This document shows positions 26,693-35,113 of a DNA stretch of 61,214 bases, piece by piece. The stretch spans positions 118,939-180,152 of the forward strand of contig JACPAN010000013.1 of the NCBI GenBank assembly GCA_016180815.1, written 5' to 3'. The DNA is from Elusimicrobiota bacterium. GTDB taxonomy: Bacteria > Elusimicrobiota > Elusimicrobia > JACQPE01. Within the stretch, counting starts at the first letter, position 1. Every line of letters starts with the position of its first letter. The notes under the pieces are model-generated. The model was not told where the DNA came from and ran no database searches. It saw nothing but the letters and a program-made list of their open reading frames with translations. Made by a program: the position numbers and the translations under genes.

Positions 26693-27281
26693 GCCCAGGC
26701 GCGAATTGCGCCGCCGCCAAATCCTTTCAGCCGCCAAAAAATTGGTGGCAAAAAACGGTTTGGACGGCCTGACCATCGAGGCCCTGGAAAATCGCCTGGA
26801 TTTTACCCGTGGCGTCATCACTTATCACTTCAAAAATAAAGACGATATCATCAACGCCCTGTTAAAAAGCACGCTACAGGAAGTGGACCGAGCCACGTTG
26901 GCGCATGTGCAGGCCGCGCCCACCGTAGAGGAAAAAGTGAAAACCATGATTCGCTCGGAAATCAAAGGTTTTTTGGAAAACCCTCAAGCCACGCGAACCA
27001 TGCTCTCGTTTTGGAGCCGGGTGCATTGCGACTCCCGCATCAAAAAATTAAATGCCCGCCTCTATCAGCTTTACCGGCAGCGAGCCGCCCGCCTCATCAA
27101 AGCCGGCCAGCTCCAAGGCGCCTTCAAAGACGTTTCGGTTGAAGGCCTCTCCGCCCTCATGGTTGCGGCCGTGGTCGGCATTGTCTGCCAATCCTACTTC
27201 GACCCCGGAGCCATTGACCCAGAAACCGCGGCCGAAGAAGCCACCCAGGCCATCCTGGCCCGGCTGAAAACAAAAGCCTGA
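26658..27281 (+). CDS. TetR-family transcriptional regulator
   Basis: A 207-residue protein. The ATG at 26658 (GGGG seven bases upstream) fits the family better than an in-frame start 13 codons earlier. The N-terminal helix-turn-helix is visible at ~18-65: R-R-Q-I-L-S-A-A-K-K-L-V, then G-L-D-G-L-T-I-E-A-L-E and G-V-I-T-Y-H-F-K-N-K-D-D-I. The C-terminal helical ligand domain has a conserved W in L-S-F-W-S-R. It probably senses an acyl-CoA or fatty acid and represses the divergent lipid genes through the palindromes at 25007-25041. That link is inferred from position. Confidence 0.88.
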   Translation: MKLKSQPSPPPEPRRELRRRQILSAAKKLVAKNGLDGLTIEALENRLDFTRGVITYHFKNKDDIINALLKSTLQEVDRATLAHVQAAPTVEEKVKTMIRSEIKGFLENPQATRTMLSFWSRVHCDSRIKKLNARLYQLYRQRAARLIKAGQLQGAFKDVSVEGLSALMVAAVVGIVCQSYFDPGAIDPETAAEEATQAILARLKTKA

Positions 27282-27331
27282 TCTCATGAGTTCAAGGTAT
27301 AATAATTGCCATTAACAGGCTAAAAAAAATT

Positions 27332-27901
27332 ATGTTTCTCGATGAATTGGATCGTAAAGCGAGAGGATTCGCCGATAGGATTGATAATAAATTAACTCCT
27401 GTTGCCAAAAAATTTGATGCAATAATGATGCTCCAAGCCAAATCAGATAAAGCCAAAAAAAACTCTGAGGTTCAAGGAGGAAGGGGGGCGAAATATTGGA
27501 TTCAAGCCCTACTTATTTCAACCGCCATTGGAACTCTAAGCCAAGGTTTTTTCGGTACAAATAGTTTCTTTGGAAACGCCACATTCCTGATTTATATTGC
27601 CTTTGTCTGTGCCCGAGGAAAACAACAAACAAAAAAAGATTTTACTGCCCGTTTTTATATTTCCATGTTTGCGGTTGTTGGACTATATTTTTTACTGAGA
27701 TGGCTAGAGAACCAAGATAGTTCATTCCAATACTTTAGCTCCATAAACTTGATCGAGAGGCCAGAACTTATTTTTGATCCTAAATGGTGGGCTGCTTATG
27801 CACCCGGCAATCTGGTCCTTCAGGCGCCATTCTATGCAGTTGCGATTTTATTTCAAAAACCACTGGAAAGCGTAATAGCAAAAAATTCAACGGTATCATA
27901 A
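27332..27901 (+). CDS. AT-rich membrane protein of unknown function
   Basis: A 189-residue protein with a charged N-terminal helix (1-55) and three to four membrane segments (for example Y-W-I-Q-A-L-L-I-S-T-A-I-G, F-L-I-Y-I-A-F-V-C, F-A-V-V-G-L-Y-F-L-L). Codon use is clearly more AT-rich than neighbours. A TATAAT at 27298-27303 lies 28 bases upstream. Its 3' end overlaps the convergent HNH-like gene by 49 bases. No family recognised; probably acquired DNA. Confidence 0.6.
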   Translation: MFLDELDRKARGFADRIDNKLTPVAKKFDAIMMLQAKSDKAKKNSEVQGGRGAKYWIQALLISTAIGTLSQGFFGTNSFFGNATFLIYIAFVCARGKQQTKKDFTARFYISMFAVVGLYFLLRWLENQDSSFQYFSSINLIERPELIFDPKWWAAYAPGNLVLQAPFYAVAILFQKPLESVIAKNSTVS

Positions 27902-28470
27902 AATTTTAGTAGCCATAAAGAATTCCCCGTCTTGGAAAATCTCACCTTGTATTGGAAAATGCCATTGCCGATATCATGAACCGGTGCACCTATTAAAAAT
28001 TGAACTGGACCCATTTTTTCAATGAAATCTTCATCAATAATATTCCATGACATTCCCTGATTCTGCGGCAACAGTGTTCGTCTCTCGTGAAAATGGAGCC
28101 CTCGAATTATTTTCTGGAATATACGACCAATTCTAGGATCATCGCTACGCCATCCATATAAAATTTTCGTTTTAATTTCGACTTGTTGTAAATTGCCTTG
28201 AATAGTAGTGGCAAGTTTCGGTTGATGAGCAAGTTGTTTATTAACATTCTGCAAAAGTAGCCCCTGAAATTTGACTGAATCTCCACAAATACCGGAGATT
28301 GCAATCCGGAAATATTCTTCGTCCTTTTGAAAGCCTAAATTACATGTACGGCAAGAAGGAACAGTGATCAGGTTGTTTGGTTTTGGTTTAAAAAATAAAT
28401 TCTTAGGGGGAATATGTTCGCGGGTCAAATTATTCTGCTCTTCGCAGAACGTACATTTTTGGGAACTCAT
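27853..28470 (-). CDS. HNH-endonuclease-like protein
   Basis: A 205-residue protein. The N-terminal 55 residues carry an HNH/zinc-finger signature: C-T-F-C, then L-T-R-E-H-I-P-P-K-N-L, then C-R-T-C-N-L-G-F. The rest is unassigned. Such stand-alone HNH proteins are often found in defence or mobile gene islands. The base composition is AT-rich and unlike the lipid genes upstream, which suggests transfer. It overlaps the membrane-protein gene tail to tail. Confidence 0.65.
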   Translation of the reverse strand: MSSQKCTFCEEQNNLTREHIPPKNLFFKPKPNNLITVPSCRTCNLGFQKDEEYFRIAISGICGDSVKFQGLLLQNVNKQLAHQPKLATTIQGNLQQVEIKTKILYGWRSDDPRIGRIFQKIIRGLHFHERRTLLPQNQGMSWNIIDEDFIEKMGPVQFLIGAPVHDIGNGIFQYKVRFSKTGNSLWLLKFYDTVEFFAITLSSGF

Positions 28471-28489
28471 CCTCTATCCCTCGTATTCC

Positions 28490-28906
28490 TTAACTCTTGG
28501 GCTCCTGGAGCAAACTTAGAAATTCGCGCAAAGGGATAATTTTCGTTTTACCATAAGACTTAAGATCGAGCAGGTGTCGGTCACCCGTGACCAAGTAATC
28601 GGCCTTCCCGAATTTAGCGCAGGCCAAAAAAATATCATCCGCAGGGTCATCTTTAATGACCGCTTTAACCGACGATACTTGAATGGGAGTAATAAAGGGC
28701 AGAATCTCTTCTTCCCACAAGACCTTGATTTCCTGCTCGCTTAATTTGAACTTTGGATAGGCCAGAACCCTGCAATACTCCATAATCATTTCGCCGGAAG
28801 CGAGAAAGATAAATTTTTTGCTTTTAAAGGCTAAAAAAACAGGTTCAGCGGCGCCCCTAAAAAGAATTGCGGAGACGATAATGTTTGTATCGAGGACGAC
28901 GCGCAA
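28490..28906 (-). CDS. PIN-domain toxin (VapC-like, COG1569 type)
   Basis: A 138-residue PIN-domain protein. Asp6 of V-V-L-D-T-N starts the acidic triad, with further acids in M-I-M-E-Y and D-D-P-A-D-D-I-F-L-A-C-A, and D-Y-L-V-T-G-D-R-H-L-L-D at the C-terminal site. PIN toxins are Mg-dependent RNases. It starts 3 bases downstream of an AbrB-type antitoxin gene, the usual antitoxin-first order. Confidence 0.85.
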   Translation of the reverse strand: MRVVLDTNIIVSAILFRGAAEPVFLAFKSKKFIFLASGEMIMEYCRVLAYPKFKLSEQEIKVLWEEEILPFITPIQVSSVKAVIKDDPADDIFLACAKFGKADYLVTGDRHLLDLKSYGKTKIIPLREFLSLLQEPKS

Positions 28907-28909
28907 GGA

Positions 28910-29149
28910 TTAGGCTGAACGCCGGCGCGCCCAACGCACGGCCCGCTCAACGTCCTTTTCCGAAAGCCCGAGCTTTCGAATTTTCTCACGGACATCGGCC
29001 AATACTTGCCCTTGAGGGTTGATTTCGACGGGCTTGAGAACAATTTCATTATTGCGGAGGCTCACGTCGAAATATTCGGTATCGCCAAAGAATGTAATGA
29101 TCTCTTTGGGGATCGTAACCTGATTTTTTGAGGTTCTTTTTGATAGCAT
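28910..29149 (-). CDS. AbrB/SpoVT-type antitoxin
   Basis: A 79-residue protein. The N-terminal ~45 residues have the swapped-hairpin AbrB pattern (S-K-N-Q-V-T-I-P-K-E-I, then F-D-V-S-L-R-N-N-E-I-V-L-K-P), and the C-terminal helix (S-E-K-D-V-E-R-A-V-R-W-A-R-R) would bind the toxin. It would repress its own operon as a complex with the PIN protein encoded next. Confidence 0.85.
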   Translation of the reverse strand: MLSKRTSKNQVTIPKEIITFFGDTEYFDVSLRNNEIVLKPVEINPQGQVLADVREKIRKLGLSEKDVERAVRWARRRSA

Positions 29150-29213
29150 ATTTTCTTACTTCCTTACTTTAATACTATCAGAATTAGCCCAACGGCGCAA
29201 GGGCAGCGGTATT

Positions 29214-29624
29214 TCAAGGCTGGCGAGCAAACAAATTTTTAACCATTTCATCGATGCCCGGACGGTTTGACTGACGGGGATGCGCCTGCCGGTATTCTTT
29301 GGATTCGCGGATGGCTTTATTCATTTCAGCCATGGTGCGTTGGGTTAAACCTGGGTACGGCTCATTCGGATCGAACATGATCAAAGCGTCATCGAGCCGG
29401 GCTTCGAGCAACTCGATGCCCTGTTTACGATCGCCTGATCTTAAATGCTTGAGCGCGCCGACGCGCGACTGAATATCCCGGGCGTCGCCGTAGAGGCACT
29501 CATTGAGGATAAATTCCATGCCGTGGCGAAAACCGTAATACCCGCCCACAGCCGTCCCGGCGAGGATTCCGGCAAGAGACCCTAAAATCAGACCGAACAA
29601 CAATTTATTTTTCATACTTGCCAT
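29214..29624 (-). CDS. Membrane-anchored helical protein of unknown function
   Basis: A 136-residue protein. The ATG at 29624 is favoured by AAAGG eight bases upstream, though an in-frame ATG seven codons earlier exists. A Gly-rich membrane helix (L-I-L-G-S-L-A-G-I-L-A-G-T-A-V-G) is followed by a soluble helical domain with TPR-like character (G-A-L-K-H-L-R-S-G-D-R-K-Q-G-I-E-L-L-E). No family recognised. Confidence 0.55.
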   Translation of the reverse strand: MASMKNKLLFGLILGSLAGILAGTAVGGYYGFRHGMEFILNECLYGDARDIQSRVGALKHLRSGDRKQGIELLEARLDDALIMFDPNEPYPGLTQRTMAEMNKAIRESKEYRQAHPRQSNRPGIDEMVKNLFARQP

Positions 29625-29720
29625 CTTAGTACCTTTTGAACTCATCGAACGAATTGCAAGCGGCCTAATTTATAAGTAGACTTCGCATCATTAAACGCAT
29701 CATGTACGCGAGGGGAGAGA

Positions 29721-31136
29721 ATGCCTAAGAAAATCCGTTTCGTTTTTCTATTCATCATTTTTGGATTGACCGTCGATGACGCAAGGGCCGTCACATTGGA
29801 AGAGCTCGACGCCAAGGTCAACGACATGGCCGCGGAGAACAAAGAGCTGAAAGAAAAAGTCCGTCTTTTAGAATCCAGGCCGAGCGGATCATCATCTTCA
29901 AATGCCTCCGGGCTTGTTCAATTGAACCATCAATTCAGCTACGACATGCTCGATGCCACGACCAGGATCAACCGTAAAGAGCTTTACATCCTGCAGAAAA
30001 AACAATCCGGCGAGTTGACTTCCGACAGCGTGATCCTTGGGGGCGCGGTCACATCCATGGCCGATTATCAGAAAAGCAACTTGGATCACAAGTTCAGCTA
30101 TCTCATGCGCCAGCCCACCGTCAGCAATCAAGTGGGTAGAGAGGTTTCCGAGGCCGTCGTCCATTCCGCCCAAATCGGCCTCACAGCCGCCATCGGCGAA
30201 TGGGTAGCGGCGCAGATGGACGTTCTCTACGAGCCGGAACAAAGCTTTGGGGCCGGCACCAACACCGCGTTGGCCCGCAACCTGCTGCAGATGCGCCGAG
30301 CCTATGTTTTGCTCGGCAATTTGGAAAAATCGCCTTTTTACGCGAGCATCGGCAAATCAGCGACGCCTTTCGGATTGACGGACACCGTCAATCCGTTCAC
30401 CGCTTCGACGGTCTGGCACGCCTTCGGCGGATTAGCCAACGGCGTTACCTTGGGATTCCTTAAAAACGGATTGCGCCTGAGTTTCATGGGCGTGGAAGGC
30501 GGCGCGCAATTTCGCTCCAACAATACATCCGTGGCAGGCACGGCGGTGCCCAGCAGGCTCGACAATTTCAGCGCGGACGCGAACTATACGCACGAATTCG
30601 ATAAAAAAACCAGTCTGCTCGTCGGGACTTCTTATCAGCGAGGCAGCGCGTACTGCCAAGACTTTCCCATCACGCACTTCGCCGCCTGCAAAGACAACAA
30701 CGCCGCCTTTGACGTCTATAGCCAATTGGGCTTGACTGATCTGACGCTGCAGGCGGAAATTGCGCAGACGGAAAACGTCTGGCCCGGCACGTTCAATCCC
30801 GCGATCCCTCAATTCGCGGCCAGCAGGGTCACGAGCTTCGGGGCGGGAGGCAAATACCGGATGAGTCTGGCTAAAAAACCATTGGATTTATCCGGCGAAT
30901 TCAGCCGCTTCGTCGCGGGCCCTAACGGAGCCCCCTGGGAATTCCAGGATCAATGGGTCTGGGGTTTAGCCAGCTTTATCGAACCCAGCGTCAAACTCTT
31001 CGCCGAATACATTCATATCGCAGGGTACGCGCCGCTTAATTTCATCAGCGGCGGCAATGTGCCCACCGGCCAGACGCACAGCGACGATTCCGGCAGAAAC
31101 GACCTCTACGTGGTCGGCGTCAACGCGGCTTTTTAA
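29721..31136 (+). CDS. Outer-membrane beta-barrel protein (DUF3573/LbtU-like)
   Basis: A 471-residue exported protein with a GGGGAGAG SD and a signal peptide cut near D-D-A-R-A. Residues ~25-55 are a short coiled coil (L-E-E-L-D-A-K-V-N-D-M-A-A-E-N), then a Ser-rich linker. The remainder has alternating hydrophobic beta strands and ends in A-A-F, the aromatic terminus expected of BAM-inserted barrels. Coiled coil plus barrel resembles LbtU-type siderophore porins, but this is by eye. Next gene is a small barrel, probably co-transcribed. Confidence 0.6.
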   Translation: MPKKIRFVFLFIIFGLTVDDARAVTLEELDAKVNDMAAENKELKEKVRLLESRPSGSSSSNASGLVQLNHQFSYDMLDATTRINRKELYILQKKQSGELTSDSVILGGAVTSMADYQKSNLDHKFSYLMRQPTVSNQVGREVSEAVVHSAQIGLTAAIGEWVAAQMDVLYEPEQSFGAGTNTALARNLLQMRRAYVLLGNLEKSPFYASIGKSATPFGLTDTVNPFTASTVWHAFGGLANGVTLGFLKNGLRLSFMGVEGGAQFRSNNTSVAGTAVPSRLDNFSADANYTHEFDKKTSLLVGTSYQRGSAYCQDFPITHFAACKDNNAAFDVYSQLGLTDLTLQAEIAQTENVWPGTFNPAIPQFAASRVTSFGAGGKYRMSLAKKPLDLSGEFSRFVAGPNGAPWEFQDQWVWGLASFIEPSVKLFAEYIHIAGYAPLNFISGGNVPTGQTHSDDSGRNDLYVVGVNAAF

Positions 31137-31154
31137 ACTAAAAGGAGGATACCG

Positions 31155-31793
31155 ATGAAACTGTTATTTTTTGCGGTCTTGCTTCTGCCTGTGTCAGCGT
31201 CAGCCCTTGGACCGATGCGAGGGGGCGTTCAACTCGGGCCCAGCACCAGTTTGCCCGGCTATGATACCGGCTCTACGGTTCAGGATCAAAATGAAACGTC
31301 GTTCTGGGGTGGCGTCCATGCTGAAATCGCCTTGAAAGAACCGTTCTATATCCAACCGGAACTGCTCTACGCGCCTTATGAAATCTCTCTCTATTGCCCC
31401 AGCGGATGCGCCGCGATCAACCCCGCAAAATATGAACTCAGTTATCTTGAGCTGCCCGTTCTTTTAAAGGCCAAATTCGGCAAAGGAAATTTCAAGCCCT
31501 ACGTATTCGCAGGACCCAATATCGGCTTCCTGCTCGATTCATCGATCACCACGCAAATAAATATCTTCGGCTACTCGGCGGGCATTAAAATCGACCTTAA
31601 AGACGCCACGGAATCCATCAAGCTGGCCGGCGATATCGGCTGGGGCGTTGAGTGGGCGTTCCACAAGTCCGTCAGTTTTGTCGCGGACATGCGTTATTCC
31701 CTGGGTTTGACGGAAATTTACAAAGGCTCTTCGGGCAACAAACTCAACGGGTTCAAAGGCCTTTTCGGGATCGCTTTCGACCTAAAAAATTAA
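31155..31793 (+). CDS. Small outer-membrane beta-barrel protein
   Basis: A 212-residue exported protein (AGGAGG SD, signal peptide ending S-A-S-A-L-G). Amphipathic strands typical of 8-stranded OMP_b-brl/PorT-like barrels are seen: F-Y-I-Q-P-E-L-L-Y, L-E-L-P-V-L-L-K-A-K-F, Y-V-F-A-G-P-N-I-G-F, and G-I-A-F-D-L-K-N at the end. It lies 18 bases after the larger barrel gene, and its last bases overlap the convergent guaB stop. Confidence 0.75.
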   Translation: MKLLFFAVLLLPVSASALGPMRGGVQLGPSTSLPGYDTGSTVQDQNETSFWGGVHAEIALKEPFYIQPELLYAPYEISLYCPSGCAAINPAKYELSYLELPVLLKAKFGKGNFKPYVFAGPNIGFLLDSSITTQINIFGYSAGIKIDLKDATESIKLAGDIGWGVEWAFHKSVSFVADMRYSLGLTEIYKGSSGNKLNGFKGLFGIAFDLKN

Positions 31794-33238
31794 GGTTTTT
31801 CGACGTCGTGGGGGCGGCTTTCCAGGAAAGCTGCTTGGGAAATCTTGACGAACATGGCTTTTTCCCACAGTTCGGGAATACTTCGGGAACCGCTATAGCT
31901 CATGCCGGAGCGAAGGCCGCCCACCAACTGATTGATAGTGTCGGTACAGCCGCCCCGATAAGGCACCAAGGCTTCGACGCCCTCGGGAACCACATCCGAA
32001 AAATCATCAACGTCAATTTCCTCTCCGGTGCGGCTGGCCCGGCCTAAAGCCGCGCCCAAGGACGCCATCCCCCGGTAAACCTTATAGCGGCTGCCGTCGC
32101 GCACAATCGAAAGGCCGGGGCTTTCCTCGGTTCCGGCGAGCAATGAACCCACCATCACCGTCGAAGCTCCGGCCGCCAACGCCTTGGCCACGTCGCCGGA
32201 GGTCCGGATGCCGCCGTCCGCGATAATCGGAACGCCCATTTCCTTGGTCACGCGCGCGGATTCCATCACCGCCGTAAATTGCGGCACGCCTGAGCCGGTT
32301 ACAATGCGGGTGGTGCAAGTGGCGCCCGGACCTACCCCCACTTTGACCGCATCCGCGCCGGCTTCAGCCAACTCTTTCGTCCCCAGATAGGTCGCCGTAT
32401 TGCCGGCAATCACCTGAAGATCGCGCCATTTCGCTTTGAGTTTTTTGATGACGTCGATCGCGTAAGTCGCATGCCCGTGCGCGATATCCAAGACCAAGAG
32501 ATCCACGCCCGCGCTGACCAGAGCTTCGGCGCGTTCCATAAAATCCGATTTAACGCCGATGGCCGCCCCCGCCAACAGGCGGCCTTTCTTGTCTTTGACC
32601 GAATGGGGGAACAACGTTTTCTTTTCGATGATGTCTTTAACCGTGATCAAGCCATGGAGCTCGCCGTTGCCGTTGACCAAAGGAAGCTTCTCGAGACGGT
32701 TGGCTTCTAAAATCTTTTTGGCTTCTTCCGTGCTCATGCCGGGTTTTCCGGTGACGAGCTTTTCCTTGGGCGTCATCACCTCGGCCACTTTGACCTTGGC
32801 CGGAAAATCGACGAACAGCGTATCACGAAACGTCAATAAGCCGACCAAAACATTCTTCCCTTTCACGACAGGCAAACCGCGTATGCCGAGGCGATTCATG
32901 GTATCCGTGGCTGTTTCAACCGTCATATCCGGGCTGATCGTATGGGGCTCATCGATGACAATGGACTCCGAGCGCTTCACTTTTTCCACTTCGCGAACTT
33001 CATCCTGGATGGTCAAGTAACGGTGGATGATCCCGATTCCGCCCAAGCGCGCCATGGCGATGGCCATGGCGGATTCGGTCACGGTGTCCATGTTGGCGGA
33101 GACAATAGGAATCTGAAGATCCAAACCTTTGGTCAGCTTGGTGGTGACCACGGCTTCTTTGCGGGAAGTCAGGGACGTGCGCTGGGGAACCAGCAAAACA
33201 TCATCGTAAGTGAGTCCTTCTTGCTCTAAAATTTTCAT
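31790..33238 (-). CDS. guaB: Inosine-5'-monophosphate dehydrogenase
   Basis: A 482-residue IMPDH catalysing IMP to XMP in GTP synthesis. The TIM barrel begins [10 protein letters not shown]. Two CBS domains are inserted at ~95-205 ([19 protein letters not shown]). The catalytic loop has the active Cys in [11 protein letters not shown], and the flap is Y-R-G-M-A-S-L-G-A. Length is standard. Monocistronic, convergent with the barrel gene. Confidence 0.95.
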   Translation of the reverse strand: MKILEQEGLTYDDVLLVPQRTSLTSRKEAVVTTKLTKGLDLQIPIVSANMDTVTESAMAIAMARLGGIGIIHRYLTIQDEVREVEKVKRSESIVIDEPHTISPDMTVETATDTMNRLGIRGLPVVKGKNVLVGLLTFRDTLFVDFPAKVKVAEVMTPKEKLVTGKPGMSTEEAKKILEANRLEKLPLVNGNGELHGLITVKDIIEKKTLFPHSVKDKKGRLLAGAAIGVKSDFMERAEALVSAGVDLLVLDIAHGHATYAIDVIKKLKAKWRDLQVIAGNTATYLGTKELAEAGADAVKVGVGPGATCTTRIVTGSGVPQFTAVMESARVTKEMGVPIIADGGIRTSGDVAKALAAGASTVMVGSLLAGTEESPGLSIVRDGSRYKVYRGMASLGAALGRASRTGEEIDVDDFSDVVPEGVEALVPYRGGCTDTINQLVGGLRSGMSYSGSRSIPELWEKAMFVKISQAAFLESRPHDVEKP

Positions 33239-33306
33239 ACGAAAACAATTTACTACAATTTTTATGGTTGGCGAAATAGAACAAGAAAAAGGAGAGTACG
33301 CAACAA

Positions 33307-33918
33307 ATGAAAATACTGTCTGTGGCGGCAGCTATTGCTGGAACGCCTTTTCTTCTCTGGGCCGCGGCGCCCGTTGAACCGGCCGCATTGACCGGACCCG
33401 ATGCGCAAGCCGCTCATGAACTGGCCGCGCGTTACGATGGAGCAAAACCCGAAGGCGAGGTTCATATCCTTCCGGTTCCCATCAGCGTCAAAGACGGCGT
33501 GGCTTTGATGAGTCAGAGAGACGAATTGCTCCGCACCTATACCCAAGGCGGGTATGAGCGGTGCCGGCCTGCGGGCAGGCTGGACATGGAACGCTGCACT
33601 TATCTTCCGCTTCAGCGCGTTGAAGTGCACCGTGAAACCAGCGACTATCAAATCGTCGACCGCGAGGCTTATGTCAAAGCCAAAAGCGGCACAGGGCAGC
33701 TCATCGGCACTTTGGCCGGAGCAGGAACGGGATTGGCTGTCGGCGGCTTGCTCGCTTTGCTGACCGGTTTCAATCCTATCGTGCTTTTGGCTGTCGTCGG
33801 GATGGTCGGCGCATTCGCAGGTTTAGCCATCGGCCATACCGTCGCTAAAAAAGCGGCCGAAAAGAAACCTGAATCCTTCACCGAAGTCCGGGAGTATAGG
33901 CGAACGGAAAACATTTAA
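33307..33918 (+). CDS. Secreted/membrane paralog A with Gly-rich helices
   Basis: A 203-residue protein with a GGAG SD and N-terminal signal/anchor. It shares a layout with the next gene: L-T-G-P-D-A-Q-A-A-H-E near residue 35, A-L-M-S-Q-R-D-E, H-R-E-T-S-D-Y-Q-I-V-D-R, two Gly-rich hydrophobic helices (~135-185), and a terminal F-T-E-V-R-E-Y-R. Its middle contains a 14-base perfect palindrome (33567-33580) that is absent from the paralog. No family recognised. Probably expressed with paralog B. Confidence 0.65.
   Translation: MKILSVAAAIAGTPFLLWAAAPVEPAALTGPDAQAAHELAARYDGAKPEGEVHILPVPISVKDGVALMSQRDELLRTYTQGGYERCRPAGRLDMERCTYLPLQRVEVHRETSDYQIVDREAYVKAKSGTGQLIGTLAGAGTGLAVGGLLALLTGFNPIVLLAVVGMVGAFAGLAIGHTVAKKAAEKKPESFTEVREYRRTENI
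33567..33580. repeat. GCCTGC-GG-GCAGGC palindrome inside paralog A
   Basis: Perfect 6-base arms around GG, encoding part of R-P-A-G-R-L. The paralogous gene downstream has unrelated sequence here. It resembles short interspersed palindromes that land in coding regions. Confidence 0.4.
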
Positions 33919-33968
33919 CTCAAGAATAAAAACCCCTGGACCAAACTAAAAACCAAAGGGGGTACTCG

Positions 33969-34583
33969 ATGAGAATGTTGCTCGCTCTTTTAACCCTGCT
34001 TCCGGCCATGGCCGCGGCAGGAGGACAGGCGCTTCCGGTATCGGCGCTGGCAGGGCCGGAAACAGCCCCGGCTCATGAGGCCATGGCGCGATTCGACGGG
34101 GCCCCGCCGCCTCCGCCCGAGGCCCAGGCAGAGCCGTTGGCCGTCAATGACAACGGAGTCGCCTTAATCAGCCGGCACGATGAAATCATCGGGGAGCGCT
34201 ATCGTCCCGGCTATTACAGCTGCCATGGGCATCATTACTACTATCCCTATCCCGGCGGGATCAGCTACACGCATTGTTCCTGGGTACCCCCGGCTTATAT
34301 CCAGGATCACCAGGAAACGAGCCAATATAAAATCGTGAATCGTGACCGCTACGTTTCCTCACAAACGGGATTCGGAGCGATGATCGGTTCACTGGCCGGC
34401 GGCGGAACCGGGCTTCTGATCGGATTGGCGGTTCTCTCTGTCGCGGGAGGGCTGGGTCTTCTTGCGATCGCAGCAGCATTGGCCGGCGCCGGAGCCGGGA
34501 TCGGCGCGCTGGTGGCGCGCGCCAATGCCAAATCCAAACCAGAAGAATTCACGGAGATCCGGTACTACAGCGAATACCGGTAA
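33969..34583 (+). CDS. Secreted/membrane paralog B with Gly-rich helices
   Basis: A 204-residue paralog of the preceding protein (AAGGGGG SD; signal peptide ending A-A-A-G-G). The shared L-A-G-P-E-T-A-P-A-H-E, A-L-I-S-R-H-D-E, H-Q-E-T-S-Q-Y-K-I-V-N-R and F-T-E-I-R-Y-Y motifs show tandem duplication. It differs by a Tyr/His-rich insert (H-H-Y-Y-Y-P-Y-P) around residue 85, which might bind metal. Function unknown. The ACT-domain gene follows after 11 bases. Confidence 0.65.
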   Translation: MRMLLALLTLLPAMAAAGGQALPVSALAGPETAPAHEAMARFDGAPPPPPEAQAEPLAVNDNGVALISRHDEIIGERYRPGYYSCHGHHYYYPYPGGISYTHCSWVPPAYIQDHQETSQYKIVNRDRYVSSQTGFGAMIGSLAGGGTGLLIGLAVLSVAGGLGLLAIAAALAGAGAGIGALVARANAKSKPEEFTEIRYYSEYR

Positions 34584-34594
34584 AAGGAGAATAC

Positions 34595-35029
34595 ATGGCA
34601 AAAAATAAATTAGTCCAATACAGCGTTCCCTTGTCCAACGAACCGGGGGCTTTATCCAAGCTCACGAAAACCCTGGCCGCGGAAAAAATCAACGTGACGA
34701 GCTTCATGTCCGAAAGCTTAAGCGACGTGGCTTATTTCCGCTTTTTAGCGGAAGAATCCAACAACGTCAAACGTTTGCTGGAAAAATCAGGCTATCAGGC
34801 GTTTGAAACGCCGGCGGTGGACGTGGAACTATCCAATAAACCGGGAGAATTAAACCGTCTGGCCAAAGCCTTAGGTGAAAAAGGCGTCAATATCCTGAAC
34901 ATTTACGCCACGGCCAATCCCGGAGAATATTCCGGCCGCGTGGTCTTGATCGTGGACCAACCGGAAAAAGCCCAGCCGCTTCTGGCCAAATTCTCCCTAA
35001 ACGGAGGACGAGAGGTTTTGACGGCCTGA
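34595..35029 (+). CDS. Tandem ACT-domain protein
   Basis: A 144-residue protein built of two ACT domains (~6-70 and ~75-135): L-S-N-E-P-G-A-L-S-K-L-T-K-T-L and L-S-N-K-P-G-E-L-N-R-L-A-K-A-L, each starting with the ligand-binding P-G-x-L turn. Stand-alone ACT pairs bind amino acids and regulate metabolism. The ligand is not deducible. Strong AAGGAG SD, and a clear intrinsic terminator follows. Confidence 0.85.
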   Translation: MAKNKLVQYSVPLSNEPGALSKLTKTLAAEKINVTSFMSESLSDVAYFRFLAEESNNVKRLLEKSGYQAFETPAVDVELSNKPGELNRLAKALGEKGVNILNIYATANPGEYSGRVVLIVDQPEKAQPLLAKFSLNGGREVLTA

Positions 35030-35047
35030 ACAAAAAAATCCAGGCAT

Positions 35048-35095
35048 AAAAAACCGCCCCCTCTAAGGAACTGTTCCTACCGGGGCGGTTTTTTT
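35048..35095 (+). terminator. Intrinsic terminator after the ACT gene
   Basis: AAAACCGCCCC pairs with GGGGCGGTTTT, with an inner AGGAAC/GTTCCT stem, followed by seven T. The symmetric A and T tracts would let it work on both strands. Confidence 0.85.
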
Positions 35096-35113
35096 ATTTA
35101 ATGCCTTCTACCC

